In this document: in pieces, positions 10,127 to 19,890 of the stretch | Layout of the letters: each line of letters begins with the position of its first letter | Numbering within the stretch: the first letter of the stretch is position 1 | Assembly (NCBI GenBank): GCA_026004795.1 | Contig: BPJV01000005.1 | Span: 186,001-250,000 of the forward strand | From: Pirellulaceae bacterium | Lineage (GTDB): Bacteria > Planctomycetota > Planctomycetia > Pirellulales > Pirellulaceae | Direction of reading: 5' to 3' | Length of the DNA stretch: 64,000 nucleotides | Translations under genes and position numbers: made by a program | The notes under the pieces: model-generated | What the model was told of the DNA's origin: nothing | Database searches by the model: none | What the model saw: the letters and a program-made list of their open reading frames with translations, nothing else

Positions 10127-11329
10127 ATGTCTAGTTTTGTACCGTTGGAAGAAGCCGCGAAGCGTCTGGGGGTCACGACCGATGAGCTGGTCGAAATGCG
10201 TTCCCGGGGTGAGATTTTTGGCTATCGAGACGGTGGAAGTTGGAAGTTTAAGCCAGAGGAGATTGAGCGGGTCCTTGCTGAGCGTGCCGGAGGTGAGGCG
10301 TTGGATGAAGATCCGGGGGGATCGTCGTTGGCATTGGGTGGGGATGAATTGACTGGTTCTTCTGCCCAGAGTGATGTGGCATTGGTAGCTGATTCGGGGA
10401 CCGGGAGCGACGTACGATTGGTTCCCAGTGGCGAGGAGCCAGATTTAGCGCTGGATGAAGACGATGATGATGAGTTGTCGTTGCTGGCTGAGGATGGGGA
10501 GGACTTGTTGGCCACTGTCAATGACAAGACTGCCGGTGCGGGAAGTGGCAGTGATATTCCCTTGGAAGGTTCGGATATTTTTGATCTGAAGCTGGCTGAG
10601 GGTTCGAACGTGCTTAGTGGGTCCGAGGTCGAACTAGGGAAAGAAGACGGTAGCGGGGGGCTGATTCAAGGTGATAGTGGCCGGACACCTGGGTCTGGGG
10701 ATTTGGATATCGAGGGGAGTGATCTGCAGTTGGCGGACGATGATCTCGATTTGGCCGACGGAAGCGATTTAGTATTGGGAGCCGACAGCGGTATTAATCT
10801 GATGAGCCCATCCGACAGTGGAATTTCGCTTGAGGATGAACCGCTCGATTTAGCCGCCAGCGGCATTTCAGGGTTGGACTTAGCGGAAGAAGGATCCGAT
10901 CCCGAGATTGCGGCGGCTGGAAGTGGCGTTGATTTTGCGCAGGATGAGGAGTTTCAGTTATCTCCCTCGGGTGCTTTGGATGTCGATGACGACAGTGGTT
11001 CCCAAGTTATCGAGTTGGAGGATTCGTCCGATTTTGGGGATCAGGCCGTTGCGCTCGATGACTCGGGACTGGAGGCGATTGAGGACATTGACGGTGGAGG
11101 GTTGGACGCTGCGGGGGACGAGTTGGCTGCGCCGGCGGCGGTTCCTGTGCAGGCTGAAGTCGGATTTGGTCTATTTGAAGTGCTTGGTCTGCTTACCATC
11201 CTTTTAATCATGGGATTGTCGGGCATCTTGGTTTCCGACATTGCCCGAAACATGTGGGCTTGGTCGGGGAACCACGATGCGCTTACAAGTGGGTTTGGCG
11301 AGATGATCATCAGTATTGTGAATCGTTAA
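10127..11329 (+). CDS. HTH DNA-binding protein with acidic repeat region and C-terminal membrane anchor
   Basis: The first 50 residues form a MerR/excisionase-type helix-turn-helix: VPLEEAAKRLGVTTDELVEM, then GEIFGYRDGGSWKFKPEEIERV. About 290 strongly acidic residues follow, with irregular repeats built on GSD(I/L/V) and SDSGI/DLA. A hydrophobic segment near the C-terminus (FEVLGLLTILLIMGLSGILV) is followed by about 30 residues. The protein could therefore be a membrane-tethered regulator. ATG 10127 has AAGGAG eleven bases upstream; a TTG at 10121 is closer to that site and is an alternative. The target is unknown. Confidence 0.75.
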   Translation: MSSFVPLEEAAKRLGVTTDELVEMRSRGEIFGYRDGGSWKFKPEEIERVLAERAGGEALDEDPGGSSLALGGDELTGSSAQSDVALVADSGTGSDVRLVPSGEEPDLALDEDDDDELSLLAEDGEDLLATVNDKTAGAGSGSDIPLEGSDIFDLKLAEGSNVLSGSEVELGKEDGSGGLIQGDSGRTPGSGDLDIEGSDLQLADDDLDLADGSDLVLGADSGINLMSPSDSGISLEDEPLDLAASGISGLDLAEEGSDPEIAAAGSGVDFAQDEEFQLSPSGALDVDDDSGSQVIELEDSSDFGDQAVALDDSGLEAIEDIDGGGLDAAGDELAAPAAVPVQAEVGFGLFEVLGLLTILLIMGLSGILVSDIARNMWAWSGNHDALTSGFGEMIISIVNR

Positions 11330-11576
11330 ATCCATCGCTTTCGACTTGTGGCGGGCAGGGAGTTTGCCACAGCGGGCTCGGGGCAGTTTACCTAGGCTTC
11401 TCTACTGCCTATCAGCCAGGGTGCATGAAGCAAATCGGCCTGTTGCTGGGCGACGCATCTTGTTAGCGTCAATAGCAAGGAACAAAGGATTAGATTGGGT
11501 GAATTCGTGTTCGCCCAGTTGGACCGAGCACGTGATACACGTCCTGTCATGGCGCCCGAATTGCAAGGAGGCTGGG

Positions 11577-12032
11577 ATGGCGCGGAGGCGACAAGATTTC
11601 CACATCAAACGACTTCCGCTTGGGGGGCAGGTCGGAAAGCTCATTTCGACTGAGCGAGATTTGCGTCACGGGCAACTCCGGGCGGCGCAGGCCGTATTGA
11701 TGGCGATGTGCCTGTTGATGGGGACACAAGGCGGTTGTCGAACGGTAGGCAAGGCTAAGTTGGTGCAGGAGTTACAGAGTGAGAATGCCCGGCTGCTTTC
11801 GGAGTATCGGGCTGAAAAGCAGCGCCGCCAAGAAATCGAAAATCGACTGGCCTTGATGGAACAACGATTGGCAGAAAGCGAGAAACTCCTGGCCAAACAT
11901 TACTCGGGCACTGGCCAGTTGGGGGCGCAATCACCGGTCATGTCAGCGCAGTTGCCATCAAGCCAATCGAATTCCTCGGCTTCTAGAGCGAACGATTCTC
12001 TGCAGTGGCAACGTCGCCCTGATGCCCGGTAA
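11577..12032 (+). CDS. Coiled-coil protein with N-terminal hydrophobic segment
   Basis: The protein has 151 residues. AAGGAG six bases before ATG 11577 fixes the start, well inside a longer open frame. After a basic N-terminus comes a hydrophobic stretch AVLMAMCLLMGTQGGC, which could be a poor lipoprotein signal (Cys preceded by QGG) or a membrane anchor. Residues of about 60-110 (LVQELQSENARLLSEY...ENRLALMEQRLAESEKLL) are a clear coiled coil. The tail is Ser/Gln-rich. The family is not recognised. It lies 247 bases after the HTH gene on the same strand. Confidence 0.6.
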   Translation: MARRRQDFHIKRLPLGGQVGKLISTERDLRHGQLRAAQAVLMAMCLLMGTQGGCRTVGKAKLVQELQSENARLLSEYRAEKQRRQEIENRLALMEQRLAESEKLLAKHYSGTGQLGAQSPVMSAQLPSSQSNSSASRANDSLQWQRRPDAR

Positions 12033-12600
12033 GGTCACATGGTTAAACTGCACTGAGCTTATTCCGTCTGGGCCGGTGGCATACGCGGATCCCCAGGGAG
12101 GAGGATGAGGAAATGGTTGGGTAGATGAAAGCTGACACCATGATTTTGGGCGTCCACTCGAAGTCTCGCTAATCGATTCCCACGGTGTCGAGTACAATAA
12201 GTCTGATCGGTTACCAGCATAAGGCTGCACCAATGGTCCCGGGCCGGCCGTGCGTTCCTACAAGCGATAAACAATGCGAACCAAGCGTTCGCGTGGTAAA
12301 ACGCCTGTGCCTGGCCGGGGATGCGTTGGCAAACCGAGAACTGGCTGAAGCTGAACTTGAACCGTAGCATGCGCTCGGTCGATCCGCCCTAGAGCCCACC
12401 GCCAGCGACCGATGCATGATTTTCCCACCTTTAGGCGCGTCGCCAGTAGCCCGCGTTTCATTTTCTGAGGAAGTGTTGAGCAGGGCTGGAATGAATCATC
12501 ACCGGCGGTCATGATGCTGCCATCGGGTCGAGAAATCGGTTACGAGATTGATGGTGGTATCCCCGGCGATAGGTCGCATCAGATTCATTTAGAGGATTCC
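12033..12600. other. Gene-free stretch
   Basis: No convincing gene is present. A minus-strand frame ending at 12059 encodes a protein-like tail (NHGVSFHLPNHFLILLP) but lacks a ribosome site and a credible start, so I leave it uncalled. The right end includes AGAGGA shortly before ATG 12601. Confidence 0.5.
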
Positions 12601-13809
12601 ATGACTGAACGTTCGAAACCGTGCTGTTTTTATAGCAAGTGGTGGAGGCCGTTGTCGCTGCCGGTTGCCCATAGAATTTGGGGCATTCTCGGTGGGATGA
12701 TGGTTGTTTTGCTCTTGACCGGTTGTGCGGGGGAGGAGGGCATTCGCACCTATCGCGTAGCCAAGGAAGATAGAACGCCTCGTCGTGTCCTTGAGCAGCC
12801 CACCGGTCAACGACAGCGGATGGTAGCCGCCATTGTGCCTCATGGAGAGGCAGCCTGGTTTTTCAAGTTCCAGGCAGCTCCCGAAGTGGTTCAGACGTTA
12901 GCTGGGGATTTTGATTTCATTTTGGCAAGCGTACATTTCGAACCGGACGGGGTACCGCATTGGGAGCTCCCCGATGAGTGGAGCCAAGTGCTCGAACAGG
13001 GCATTACCTATGCTCGAATTAGCCATCAAGGAAGTGGAGCGATGATCACGGTGACGCGCTTGCCTACGCGCGGCGGAGACGACGAAGCTGCTTGGCAGCG
13101 CTATGTAGCAGACAACATCAATCGATGGCGAGGCCAGTTAAGTTTGCCGCCTGCATCGTGGGAGGAGATTGCCGGGGCCGTACAGGAATTGTCCCGATTG
13201 ACCGAGGGCAAGCGGAAGGCCTATCGAGTGGAACTAGAGGGACAGTCCAGTGGAGGGGGGATGGCAGCGCCGTTTGTCGGGGCGATGGCTCCAGCGGGCC
13301 GTCCCACCAGTATTCCGGGGGCAGAAGGAGGTGAACCTGGCGCCCCACCGGCTGTATCGGCAACTACTGGTAGCTCGAAAGACAGCAATTCCCCATTGCA
13401 GTTTGAGATTCCGGAGGGATGGAGGTCTCAAGACGTATCCCATTCGGCGATGCGTTTGGCGGCGTTCGCCATCGATGGGGAGCACGGGGCAGGGGAAGTA
13501 ACCGTCATTCGTGCCGGGGGAGAAGCACGTGACAATCTGGGAATCTGGTTTGGGCAGATCGGTGTTCAACCGGACGCAGCGAAAATCGATGCAGTGATGG
13601 AAGCTGCCGAGACGGTTCAGGTCCAAGATCGTGTGGCAACCGTCTTCTGGGTCGATGGCCTGCAGTGGGGAAGTGATCAGGCGGTATTGGTGGCCATGAT
13701 TCCAGATGCTACGGGTGAGTCGCTGTTCGTTAAACTTAAAGGTGACGCCAAGCTGGTTGATGCCCATCGCGCGGCATTTCAGCGATTTGTGACATCGCTG
13801 AAATGGTAA
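12601..13809 (+). CDS. Secreted lipoprotein of unknown function
   Basis: The start at ATG 12601 follows AGAGGA and gives a 402-residue protein. A long N-region leads to the hydrophobic segment IWGILGGMMVVLLLTGC, whose lipobox LTGC puts the lipidated cysteine at residue 42. The mature part has two related stretches: HGEAAWFFKFQAAPEVVQTLAGDFDFILASVHFE and a later FEIPEGWRSQDVSHSAMRLAAFAI. They are separated by a Gly/Pro/Ala-rich linker. It lies 109 bases upstream of the ResB-CcsA gene on the same strand, so a role near the cytochrome c assembly machinery is possible but unproven. Confidence 0.7.
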   Translation: MTERSKPCCFYSKWWRPLSLPVAHRIWGILGGMMVVLLLTGCAGEEGIRTYRVAKEDRTPRRVLEQPTGQRQRMVAAIVPHGEAAWFFKFQAAPEVVQTLAGDFDFILASVHFEPDGVPHWELPDEWSQVLEQGITYARISHQGSGAMITVTRLPTRGGDDEAAWQRYVADNINRWRGQLSLPPASWEEIAGAVQELSRLTEGKRKAYRVELEGQSSGGGMAAPFVGAMAPAGRPTSIPGAEGGEPGAPPAVSATTGSSKDSNSPLQFEIPEGWRSQDVSHSAMRLAAFAIDGEHGAGEVTVIRAGGEARDNLGIWFGQIGVQPDAAKIDAVMEAAETVQVQDRVATVFWVDGLQWGSDQAVLVAMIPDATGESLFVKLKGDAKLVDAHRAAFQRFVTSLKW

Positions 13810-13918
13810 TGCCTGATTCTGTCGCACACCGGAGGTGAGGTGGTGCACAAGGCACGTGGCTTCACTTGAGTAAGATTTCATAAACACGGATTTGTCCGGA
13901 AAGCAACAACGAGGTGAT

Positions 13919-16900
13919 ATGATGGCAGTGGGGGCGGGAGCTCGAGGAACGGGACGTGCGGTGGCATGGGATGCTGTGGCGTCCCCTTACCGTATTCTCA
14001 AGTTGCTTGGGTCGCTCAAGATTACCGTGACCATGTTCGCCTTGGCCATGTTCCTGGTGTTGGTTGGAACATTGGCGCAGGATGAGATGGATCTGCCAAC
14101 GGTCAAACGCGAGTTTTTCACCTGTTGGATTGCCAACGTTCCGTTTGATGTTCTTTTTCCCATTACTCTGTTTCCGCACGACCAACCTTGGTTTGGTGGG
14201 CTGGGATTCTATTTCCCGGGTGGTGCTACCATTGGCTTGATCCTGTTGGTGAATTTGATCGCGGCCAAGACTACTCGCTTCCAGGTGCAAGCCAGAGGAT
14301 GGCGTCTGGGAGCCGGGGTACTCGTTTCGCTGCTAGGGGCCGGGCTGATCACCGCGGTGATTCTGTCCAGCCATGCGGCTGATGGTTTGCAAGGAGAGCC
14401 TCCAGTTTCCTATGACACCTTGTGGAAACTGTTGCAATTCGGCTTGGCTGGTTTGACTCTGCTGTTGATCGGATTTCTATTTGTTACCAAGCTGCCCAGG
14501 CTGGCGCGGGCGGTGGTGGGCACCGGTGCGGTGGTGGCCTTTATGCTCACGGCAGTAGTGCTCGGCGGTGGCGAGGCAGTGCGGTTGGATGATTCCGGAT
14601 TGCGCATTGTGTGGCAATTAGTGCAAGCAAGTGTTGCTTCATGGGTGACGCTGGCGGGATTATGGATCGTATTCGGCCAGCGTGGCGGCAATGTGCTTCT
14701 TCATGCCGGAGTGGGCCTGCTCATGGTGGGGCAATTCGTGTTCGGGGATCGGCAGATCGAGCAGCGCATCAGCCTGGCAGAAGGTGAGACGACCAATCTG
14801 GCGGTAGTTGAAGATGAGGTTGAGATCGCTTTGATTGATACGTCGAATCCTGAAGAGGATGTCGTGTATGCCATCCCCGAGGCGATGATTCGTCGTTACG
14901 CGAATACGGACCAGTGGATCGATGCTCCCGAGTTGCCCGTGAAGGTGCGCATCGTGCAGTGGATGCGCAATAGTCAATTGGAGCCGGCGCAGTCCTCTGA
15001 TGACAATCCAGCCACGGCTGGCATGGGACTGCGGATGGTGGCCAAGCCGCTCAAGCCCTACGGAGGAGCGATCAGCGACAAGGTGAATTTGGCGGCCGCG
15101 TATGTGGAATTGATGGACAAGAAGAGCGGTCAGTCCTTAGGGACTTACTTGCTCAGCCAAGAAGTAAACGACTTGGCCCAATTGACCGGGGGCAGGCAAC
15201 CGGACACCTACGAGCGTGTGGAAATCGATGGGAAGCCCTTCGATTTAGCGTTGCGATTTCGCCAGGAACGAAAACCCTACGAAGTTTACTTGAAAGACGT
15301 GCAGCGGCGAAACTACACCGGCACCGATACTCCCCGCGACTATTCCTCGCGCATCGTCATCACCGATCGTGCCACCGGTGAATCGCAGGAGGGGAAGACC
15401 TGGATGAACAACCCCATTCGCTATCGAGGGGAGACGTTTTATCAGAGCCGTTACAACCGAATTCGCGATGCACAGGGTAACCTCATCGAGACGACGGGAT
15501 TGCAGGTGGTGCAGAATGCCGGGTGGGTGATTCCGTATGTGGCTTGCATGATGGTGTTTTGGGGGATGGCGGCCCACTTTGGAGTAACTTTCCTCCGATT
15601 CGCGGCGCGTTACTCCCGAGGGGCGGTGCGCGGCGGTGTGGCGTCTCAGCGCTCGGCCGGTCGGACACGACGCGCTGTTACGCTGGTGAGCGGCTTAGCG
15701 ATCAGTGGCCTGACGGCTGCGTACCATGCGCTGCCTCCTAAAGTGGATTCCCATCAGGTCAATGTGCCCTTGCTGAAGCAGATACCGGCTCAGCATGAGG
15801 GACGGATCAAACCGTTTGACACGGTGGCGCGCAATGTCCTGCAGCGTATCAGCCAGCCGGTGTTCGGACGTACCGGAAAGATCAAGGTTTCCACGCAATC
15901 GACGGACGCCACGGAGGGCGCCGATCATTCCGGGAGCGGCGCTGCGAAGGGGGAAGCGTTGTTCATCTATCGTGAGCCGGTGGAATGGCTGCTGGGGGTC
16001 ATGGCCCATGCCCCGTGGACTCGCCAGGCGCAGGTGTTCCGCATATATGCTCCGGATGTGCGAGCATTCCTCGATCTGGAACAGCGACGCGGATATCGTT
16101 ACTCCTACGAAGAGATCGAACCGAAGTTGGAAGCCTTTCGGGCTGAGATCGACAAGTTGCGCGGGAAAGATCCCAACACACTCAGTTTTCGCGAAAAGAA
16201 GTTCGTAGAGCTGCATGGTAAATTGAATCTGTTCGATTTGATTTGGCTGGCTTATCAAGAGCCACCCTTCCCACCGGTGGATAACGTACAGACGGACGAG
16301 CAGCGGGAAGAGTTCTTCGCGCGCGTCATGCAGATTTTCGAGGTCATGCAGCAACTTGAAGCTGGAGGGCCACCGGCGCTGATTCCTCCTCTGGGAGATC
16401 CCACGCAGGATATCGTAGCGGATGCCAAGTGGCAGGCCTACGGTCCAGCGCGGTTCGCCGAGGTGATCGCACCATTAGTGGGAATGTCGGATCAACAACG
16501 CAACCCGATGGTTGGACGTTTGGCCGTGTTGTTGGACGCAGCTCGACGCGATGATGCTCAAGCGATCAACAAGGCATTGGAAGAATACCACGCCGCGCTG
16601 TTGCAAATGCCTGTGGCGGCTAAAGTGTTGAAGAAGGTAGACGCAGAAACATGGCTGAACCGCTTCAGTCCCATCACGCAAGGGGTGACGTTGTACCTGT
16701 TGGCACTGTGCCTCGGTTTTGCCAGTTTTCTCGTGCGGACTGATGATTTGCGTCGAGAAACCTTCTGGTTGTTGGTTGGTGTTTTCGTGATTCACACGAT
16801 TGCCATCGCGTCGCGGATCTACATTTCCGGGCGGGCGCCGGTCATCAATTTGTACTCCTCTGCCGTGTTCATCGGTTGGGCTTGCGTGTTGTTCGGTATC

Positions 16901-17611
16901 ATCCTGGAGCTGCTTTACCCCTTGGGAATCGCCAACCTGGTGGCCGCATTGACGGGAGCAGTGACATTGAGTGTCGCTGGCTTCCTGGACACGAGCGACA
17001 CGATGCCCGTATTGCAGGCAGTATTGGATACGCAATTCTGGTTGTCGACGCATGTGATCACGATCACGCTCGGTTACGCGACTACGTTTGTCGCCGGTAT
17101 TCTAGGGATCTGTGCGTTGGTCCACCGCATGGTCAACTCGTATGACGCCTACCCGGCGGAAGAGCGACCGCGTGAACTGGAGGATATTCAACAAGTTCTC
17201 TATCGCATGACCTACGGCGTCGTATGTTTCGCGTTGTTTTTCAGCTTTATCGGTACCGTGCTGGGAGGGCTCTGGGCCGACGATAGTTGGGGGCGATTTT
17301 GGGGGTGGGATCCGAAAGAAAACGGAGCGCTGATGATCGTCTTATGGAATGCGATCCTGTTGCATGCCCGTTGGGACAAGCAGGTTGGCCCGCGGGGCTT
17401 CGCGTTGCTCGCCGTGTTCGGCAACGTGGTCACCGCCTGGTCCTGGTTCGGTACCAATCAATTGGGCATCGGATTGCATAGTTATGGGTTTACCAGTGGA
17501 GCGCTGATGGGATTGATCACTTTCGCCTCGCTCAATATCCTGCTGGTCATCGCAGCGTGGACGGTAACGCGCGTGCAACGCTTGCGAGCGTCCGCTGCGG
17601 TGGCGTCCTAG
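13919..17611 (+). CDS. Fused ResB-CcsA cytochrome c biogenesis protein
   Basis: About 1,230 residues combine both halves of System II heme delivery to apocytochrome c. The N-terminal ResB part has membrane segments (ITVTMFALAMFLVLVGTLAQ, ATIGLILLVNLIAA) and a large soluble domain (MNNPIRYRGETFYQSRY). The C-terminal CcsA part carries the tryptophan-rich heme motif WGRFWGWDPKENGALM, the PVINLYSSAVFIGW segment and multiple helices. Between them is a soluble insert of about 300 residues (VNVPLLKQIPAQHEGRIKPFDT...). Two adjacent ATGs (13919, 13922) follow GAGGTGAT. A ResB-CcsA fusion is a known arrangement in some lineages; this one is unusually long because of the middle insert. Confidence 0.9.
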   Translation: MMAVGAGARGTGRAVAWDAVASPYRILKLLGSLKITVTMFALAMFLVLVGTLAQDEMDLPTVKREFFTCWIANVPFDVLFPITLFPHDQPWFGGLGFYFPGGATIGLILLVNLIAAKTTRFQVQARGWRLGAGVLVSLLGAGLITAVILSSHAADGLQGEPPVSYDTLWKLLQFGLAGLTLLLIGFLFVTKLPRLARAVVGTGAVVAFMLTAVVLGGGEAVRLDDSGLRIVWQLVQASVASWVTLAGLWIVFGQRGGNVLLHAGVGLLMVGQFVFGDRQIEQRISLAEGETTNLAVVEDEVEIALIDTSNPEEDVVYAIPEAMIRRYANTDQWIDAPELPVKVRIVQWMRNSQLEPAQSSDDNPATAGMGLRMVAKPLKPYGGAISDKVNLAAAYVELMDKKSGQSLGTYLLSQEVNDLAQLTGGRQPDTYERVEIDGKPFDLALRFRQERKPYEVYLKDVQRRNYTGTDTPRDYSSRIVITDRATGESQEGKTWMNNPIRYRGETFYQSRYNRIRDAQGNLIETTGLQVVQNAGWVIPYVACMMVFWGMAAHFGVTFLRFAARYSRGAVRGGVASQRSAGRTRRAVTLVSGLAISGLTAAYHALPPKVDSHQVNVPLLKQIPAQHEGRIKPFDTVARNVLQRISQPVFGRTGKIKVSTQSTDATEGADHSGSGAAKGEALFIYREPVEWLLGVMAHAPWTRQAQVFRIYAPDVRAFLDLEQRRGYRYSYEEIEPKLEAFRAEIDKLRGKDPNTLSFREKKFVELHGKLNLFDLIWLAYQEPPFPPVDNVQTDEQREEFFARVMQIFEVMQQLEAGGPPALIPPLGDPTQDIVADAKWQAYGPARFAEVIAPLVGMSDQQRNPMVGRLAVLLDAARRDDAQAINKALEEYHAALLQMPVAAKVLKKVDAETWLNRFSPITQGVTLYLLALCLGFASFLVRTDDLRRETFWLLVGVFVIHTIAIASRIYISGRAPVINLYSSAVFIGWACVLFGIILELLYPLGIANLVAALTGAVTLSVAGFLDTSDTMPVLQAVLDTQFWLSTHVITITLGYATTFVAGILGICALVHRMVNSYDAYPAEERPRELEDIQQVLYRMTYGVVCFALFFSFIGTVLGGLWADDSWGRFWGWDPKENGALMIVLWNAILLHARWDKQVGPRGFALLAVFGNVVTAWSWFGTNQLGIGLHSYGFTSGALMGLITFASLNILLVIAAWTVTRVQRLRASAAVAS

Positions 17612-17694
17612 GTAAACGAGGGAGGCGGGGTCAACCGGTCGAGCGAGTTGTTGCCGATGGTCGCTCGCCGGGGGAGAAGAAATCGCGAGGTCGT

Positions 17695-18777
17695 ATGACG
17701 AGCGGCGAATGTCGAACCGCAGCGGGAGCGGCGATGGGAAGGTGGCAGATCATCGCGGCATCCGTGTTGTGGAGTACCAGCGGTTTCTTCGCCAAAGCTC
17801 CGTGGTTCGACGGTTGGCCGAGTGAAGATCGCGGGACGTTGTTGGCGTTTTGGCGGAGCGCATTCGCCATCCTCATTCTGTTGCCGTTGGTACGCCGCCC
17901 CGATTTTCGCTGGCCGATGCTGCCGATGACCGCATGTTTTGCCGTCATGGTTTGGTCGTTCATGACCGCGATGGTCTATGGTCCAGCCGCCAACGCGATC
18001 TGGTTACAGTACCTTGCGCCGGCGTGGGTAGCGATGGGCTGTGTGTTGCTGCTGCGAGAGCCGCTGCAGTGGGTTGACCTCCGCTTGATCGCCTGGTGCC
18101 TGGCTGGTGTGCTGATCATTCTCACCGTGGAAGTGGTACGAGGATGGCTGCCAGCGGCCGAGAGTGGTGTTCAGGAAACGGTAGTGCTGGCTCGCCCCTG
18201 GTTAGCCACAGGGATGGGGCTCTTGTCGGGAGTGGCATTTGCAGGCGTCGTGCTGTGCATGCGGGCATTGCGGGATATGGATTCGGCGTGGTTGATCACT
18301 TGCAATCATGGAGCTACCGCTCTCCTGTTGCTTCCTTGGGTGATCGCTGCGGAGGGGAGCATCGCCTGGTCAGGATATCTTGCCCTGGCCTTGTTCGGGA
18401 TGCTGCAGATGTCCCTGCCCTACGTCTTGTTCGCGCGGGGATTGCGATCGGCTAGTACCGCTGAAGCGTCCGTGCTCACCCTTATCGAACCGTTGCTCGT
18501 GCCCGTTTGGGTCTACGTCGCCTGGCACGAACACCCTAGCTATGAGCCGCCGGGGTGGTGGGTATGGTGCGGCGCGGCGTTGATTTTCATCGGCCTGGTC
18601 CAGCGATACGGGTCCGCGATGCGGCTGCAGTGGCGCATGGGCCGGTATGCCGCACGTGGCAACGAAGGGACCGAGCGGGGATGTGCTACTGAGGTTGCTG
18701 TGGCGGGGGAGCGGAATTCGGTTTCAGATGCGAATCGAAGAATTTTACCGCCCGATTCAAATGTTCTTGACCGTTGA
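17695..18777 (+). CDS. EamA/DMT-family transporter
   Basis: This 360-residue protein with about ten hydrophobic helices has the duplicated EamA fold of drug/metabolite transporters. It begins QIIAASVLWSTSGFFAKAP, with a second repeat LLSGVAFAGVVLCMRAL and the family-typical AEASVLTLIEPLLVPVWVYV. The longer frame starts inside ccsA, so ATG 17695 with GAGG upstream is chosen. It lies 83 bases after ccsA and may be co-transcribed. The substrate is unknown. Its last 30 or so residues (from GNEGTERG) are unlike the family and overlap the convergent hydrolase gene by 92 bases. Confidence 0.8.
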   Translation: MTSGECRTAAGAAMGRWQIIAASVLWSTSGFFAKAPWFDGWPSEDRGTLLAFWRSAFAILILLPLVRRPDFRWPMLPMTACFAVMVWSFMTAMVYGPAANAIWLQYLAPAWVAMGCVLLLREPLQWVDLRLIAWCLAGVLIILTVEVVRGWLPAAESGVQETVVLARPWLATGMGLLSGVAFAGVVLCMRALRDMDSAWLITCNHGATALLLLPWVIAAEGSIAWSGYLALALFGMLQMSLPYVLFARGLRSASTAEASVLTLIEPLLVPVWVYVAWHEHPSYEPPGWWVWCGAALIFIGLVQRYGSAMRLQWRMGRYAARGNEGTERGCATEVAVAGERNSVSDANRRILPPDSNVLDR

Positions 18778-19684
18778 AAGGGCCATGACCACCGCCGGGA
18801 ACGATCACCAGCGCGCTTTCGACACCTGCCTGTTGCAAGGCCTCGTGCAACATTTGGCTTTGCTGATATGGCACCAAGGGATCGGCATCGCCGTGCACGA
18901 TGAGCATGGGAGGGTCCGCGGGATCGATGTAGGTAATCGGGTTGGCCATGCGGGCGCGATCGGGCACGGTTTGCACCGGAGCGCCGAGGAGCAGGGATTC
19001 AGGCGAGTTGGGGCCGTCATGGTCCAACCGGCTGTCGGGACCTGATTGAGCTCCCATCTGCAACAGATCGACTGGACCGAAATAATCGCAGACTGCTTGA
19101 ACCGCACTGGAGGCACTGGTCGTACCCAAATCTCCTTCCAGCTCAGTATGGTTACCGCTGGTGCCGACCAGTGCGGCGAGATGCCCGCCGGCGCTGGCTC
19201 CCCACGCACCGAAGCGCTGAGGATCCAGGCCCCATCGATTCGCATTGGCTCTCAAGAACCGAATCGCTGCCTTGCAATCGTGGATTTGCGCGGGAAATAT
19301 GGCGTCGCTGGAAAGGCGATAACCGATACTGGCCACGGCATAACCGTGTTCGGTCAAGTAAACGATGGGGCACGGAAAGCGGTCGCCACCCCGCCACGCG
19401 CCGCCATGGATCCAGATCACCAGTGGCCAGGGAGCTGACGCAGTAGTGTGGGCATCGCGTCGAGGAAGATACAGGTCGACTCGCTGGCGGGGATGCCCGT
19501 CGGGGACGTAAGGCAAGTCCCTTTCCACTCGCACTCCCTCGGGAATTCGGGCAGCGCGTCGCGGTCGTTCCTGCGGTCTGCCATCAGGGGGTTGCCCCCA
19601 CGAGATGTTCGCTGCGGAAGCGATCAGCAGCCAAGCGAGGTAGGCGCTAAGTTGCCGTTTCATGCGCAAGCAGGACCAGTGCAT
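18686..19684 (-). CDS. Secreted alpha/beta hydrolase (esterase/lipase-like)
   Basis: The 332-residue protein has a signal peptide (MKRQLSAYLAWLLIASAANISWG, after a short extra N-region) and a complete carboxylesterase-type catalytic set. The oxyanion motif is HGGAW, the nucleophile elbow GASAGGH, the acid lies in HGDADPLVP and the base in GGGHGPF. This is the BD-FAE/esterase family that removes acyl groups from substrates such as polysaccharides. The start at 19684 is preferred because GGAG lies nine bases upstream; ATG 19663 would also leave a complete signal peptide. The gene converges on the EamA gene. Confidence 0.85.
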   Translation of the reverse strand: MHWSCLRMKRQLSAYLAWLLIASAANISWGQPPDGRPQERPRRAARIPEGVRVERDLPYVPDGHPRQRVDLYLPRRDAHTTASAPWPLVIWIHGGAWRGGDRFPCPIVYLTEHGYAVASIGYRLSSDAIFPAQIHDCKAAIRFLRANANRWGLDPQRFGAWGASAGGHLAALVGTSGNHTELEGDLGTTSASSAVQAVCDYFGPVDLLQMGAQSGPDSRLDHDGPNSPESLLLGAPVQTVPDRARMANPITYIDPADPPMLIVHGDADPLVPYQQSQMLHEALQQAGVESALVIVPGGGHGPFNGQEHLNRAVKFFDSHLKPNSAPPPQQPQ

Positions 19685-19890
19685 CAGTGGAGACTCCCCG
19701 ATAAGAATGTAGTTTTCCCTTTCGCCCAGTACGCCCGCCGTTGGTCGCCACTGATTATACCGCGCGACTGGCGGCACGGGGCCTGCCAGGAACGTGGGAC
19801 CAACGGTTCAGGGGCCGCGCGAATGCGGCGTGAGCAGCAGGCTGCGGCACAGGGAGGTCGATGGTGTTCGTCGCTGAGGCATCGCGTTGT

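Noticed and set aside
12059-12370. Minus-strand frame with a protein-like C-terminal run
   Set aside because: No ribosome site, an implausible N-terminal half and no recognisable family; kept only as a note.
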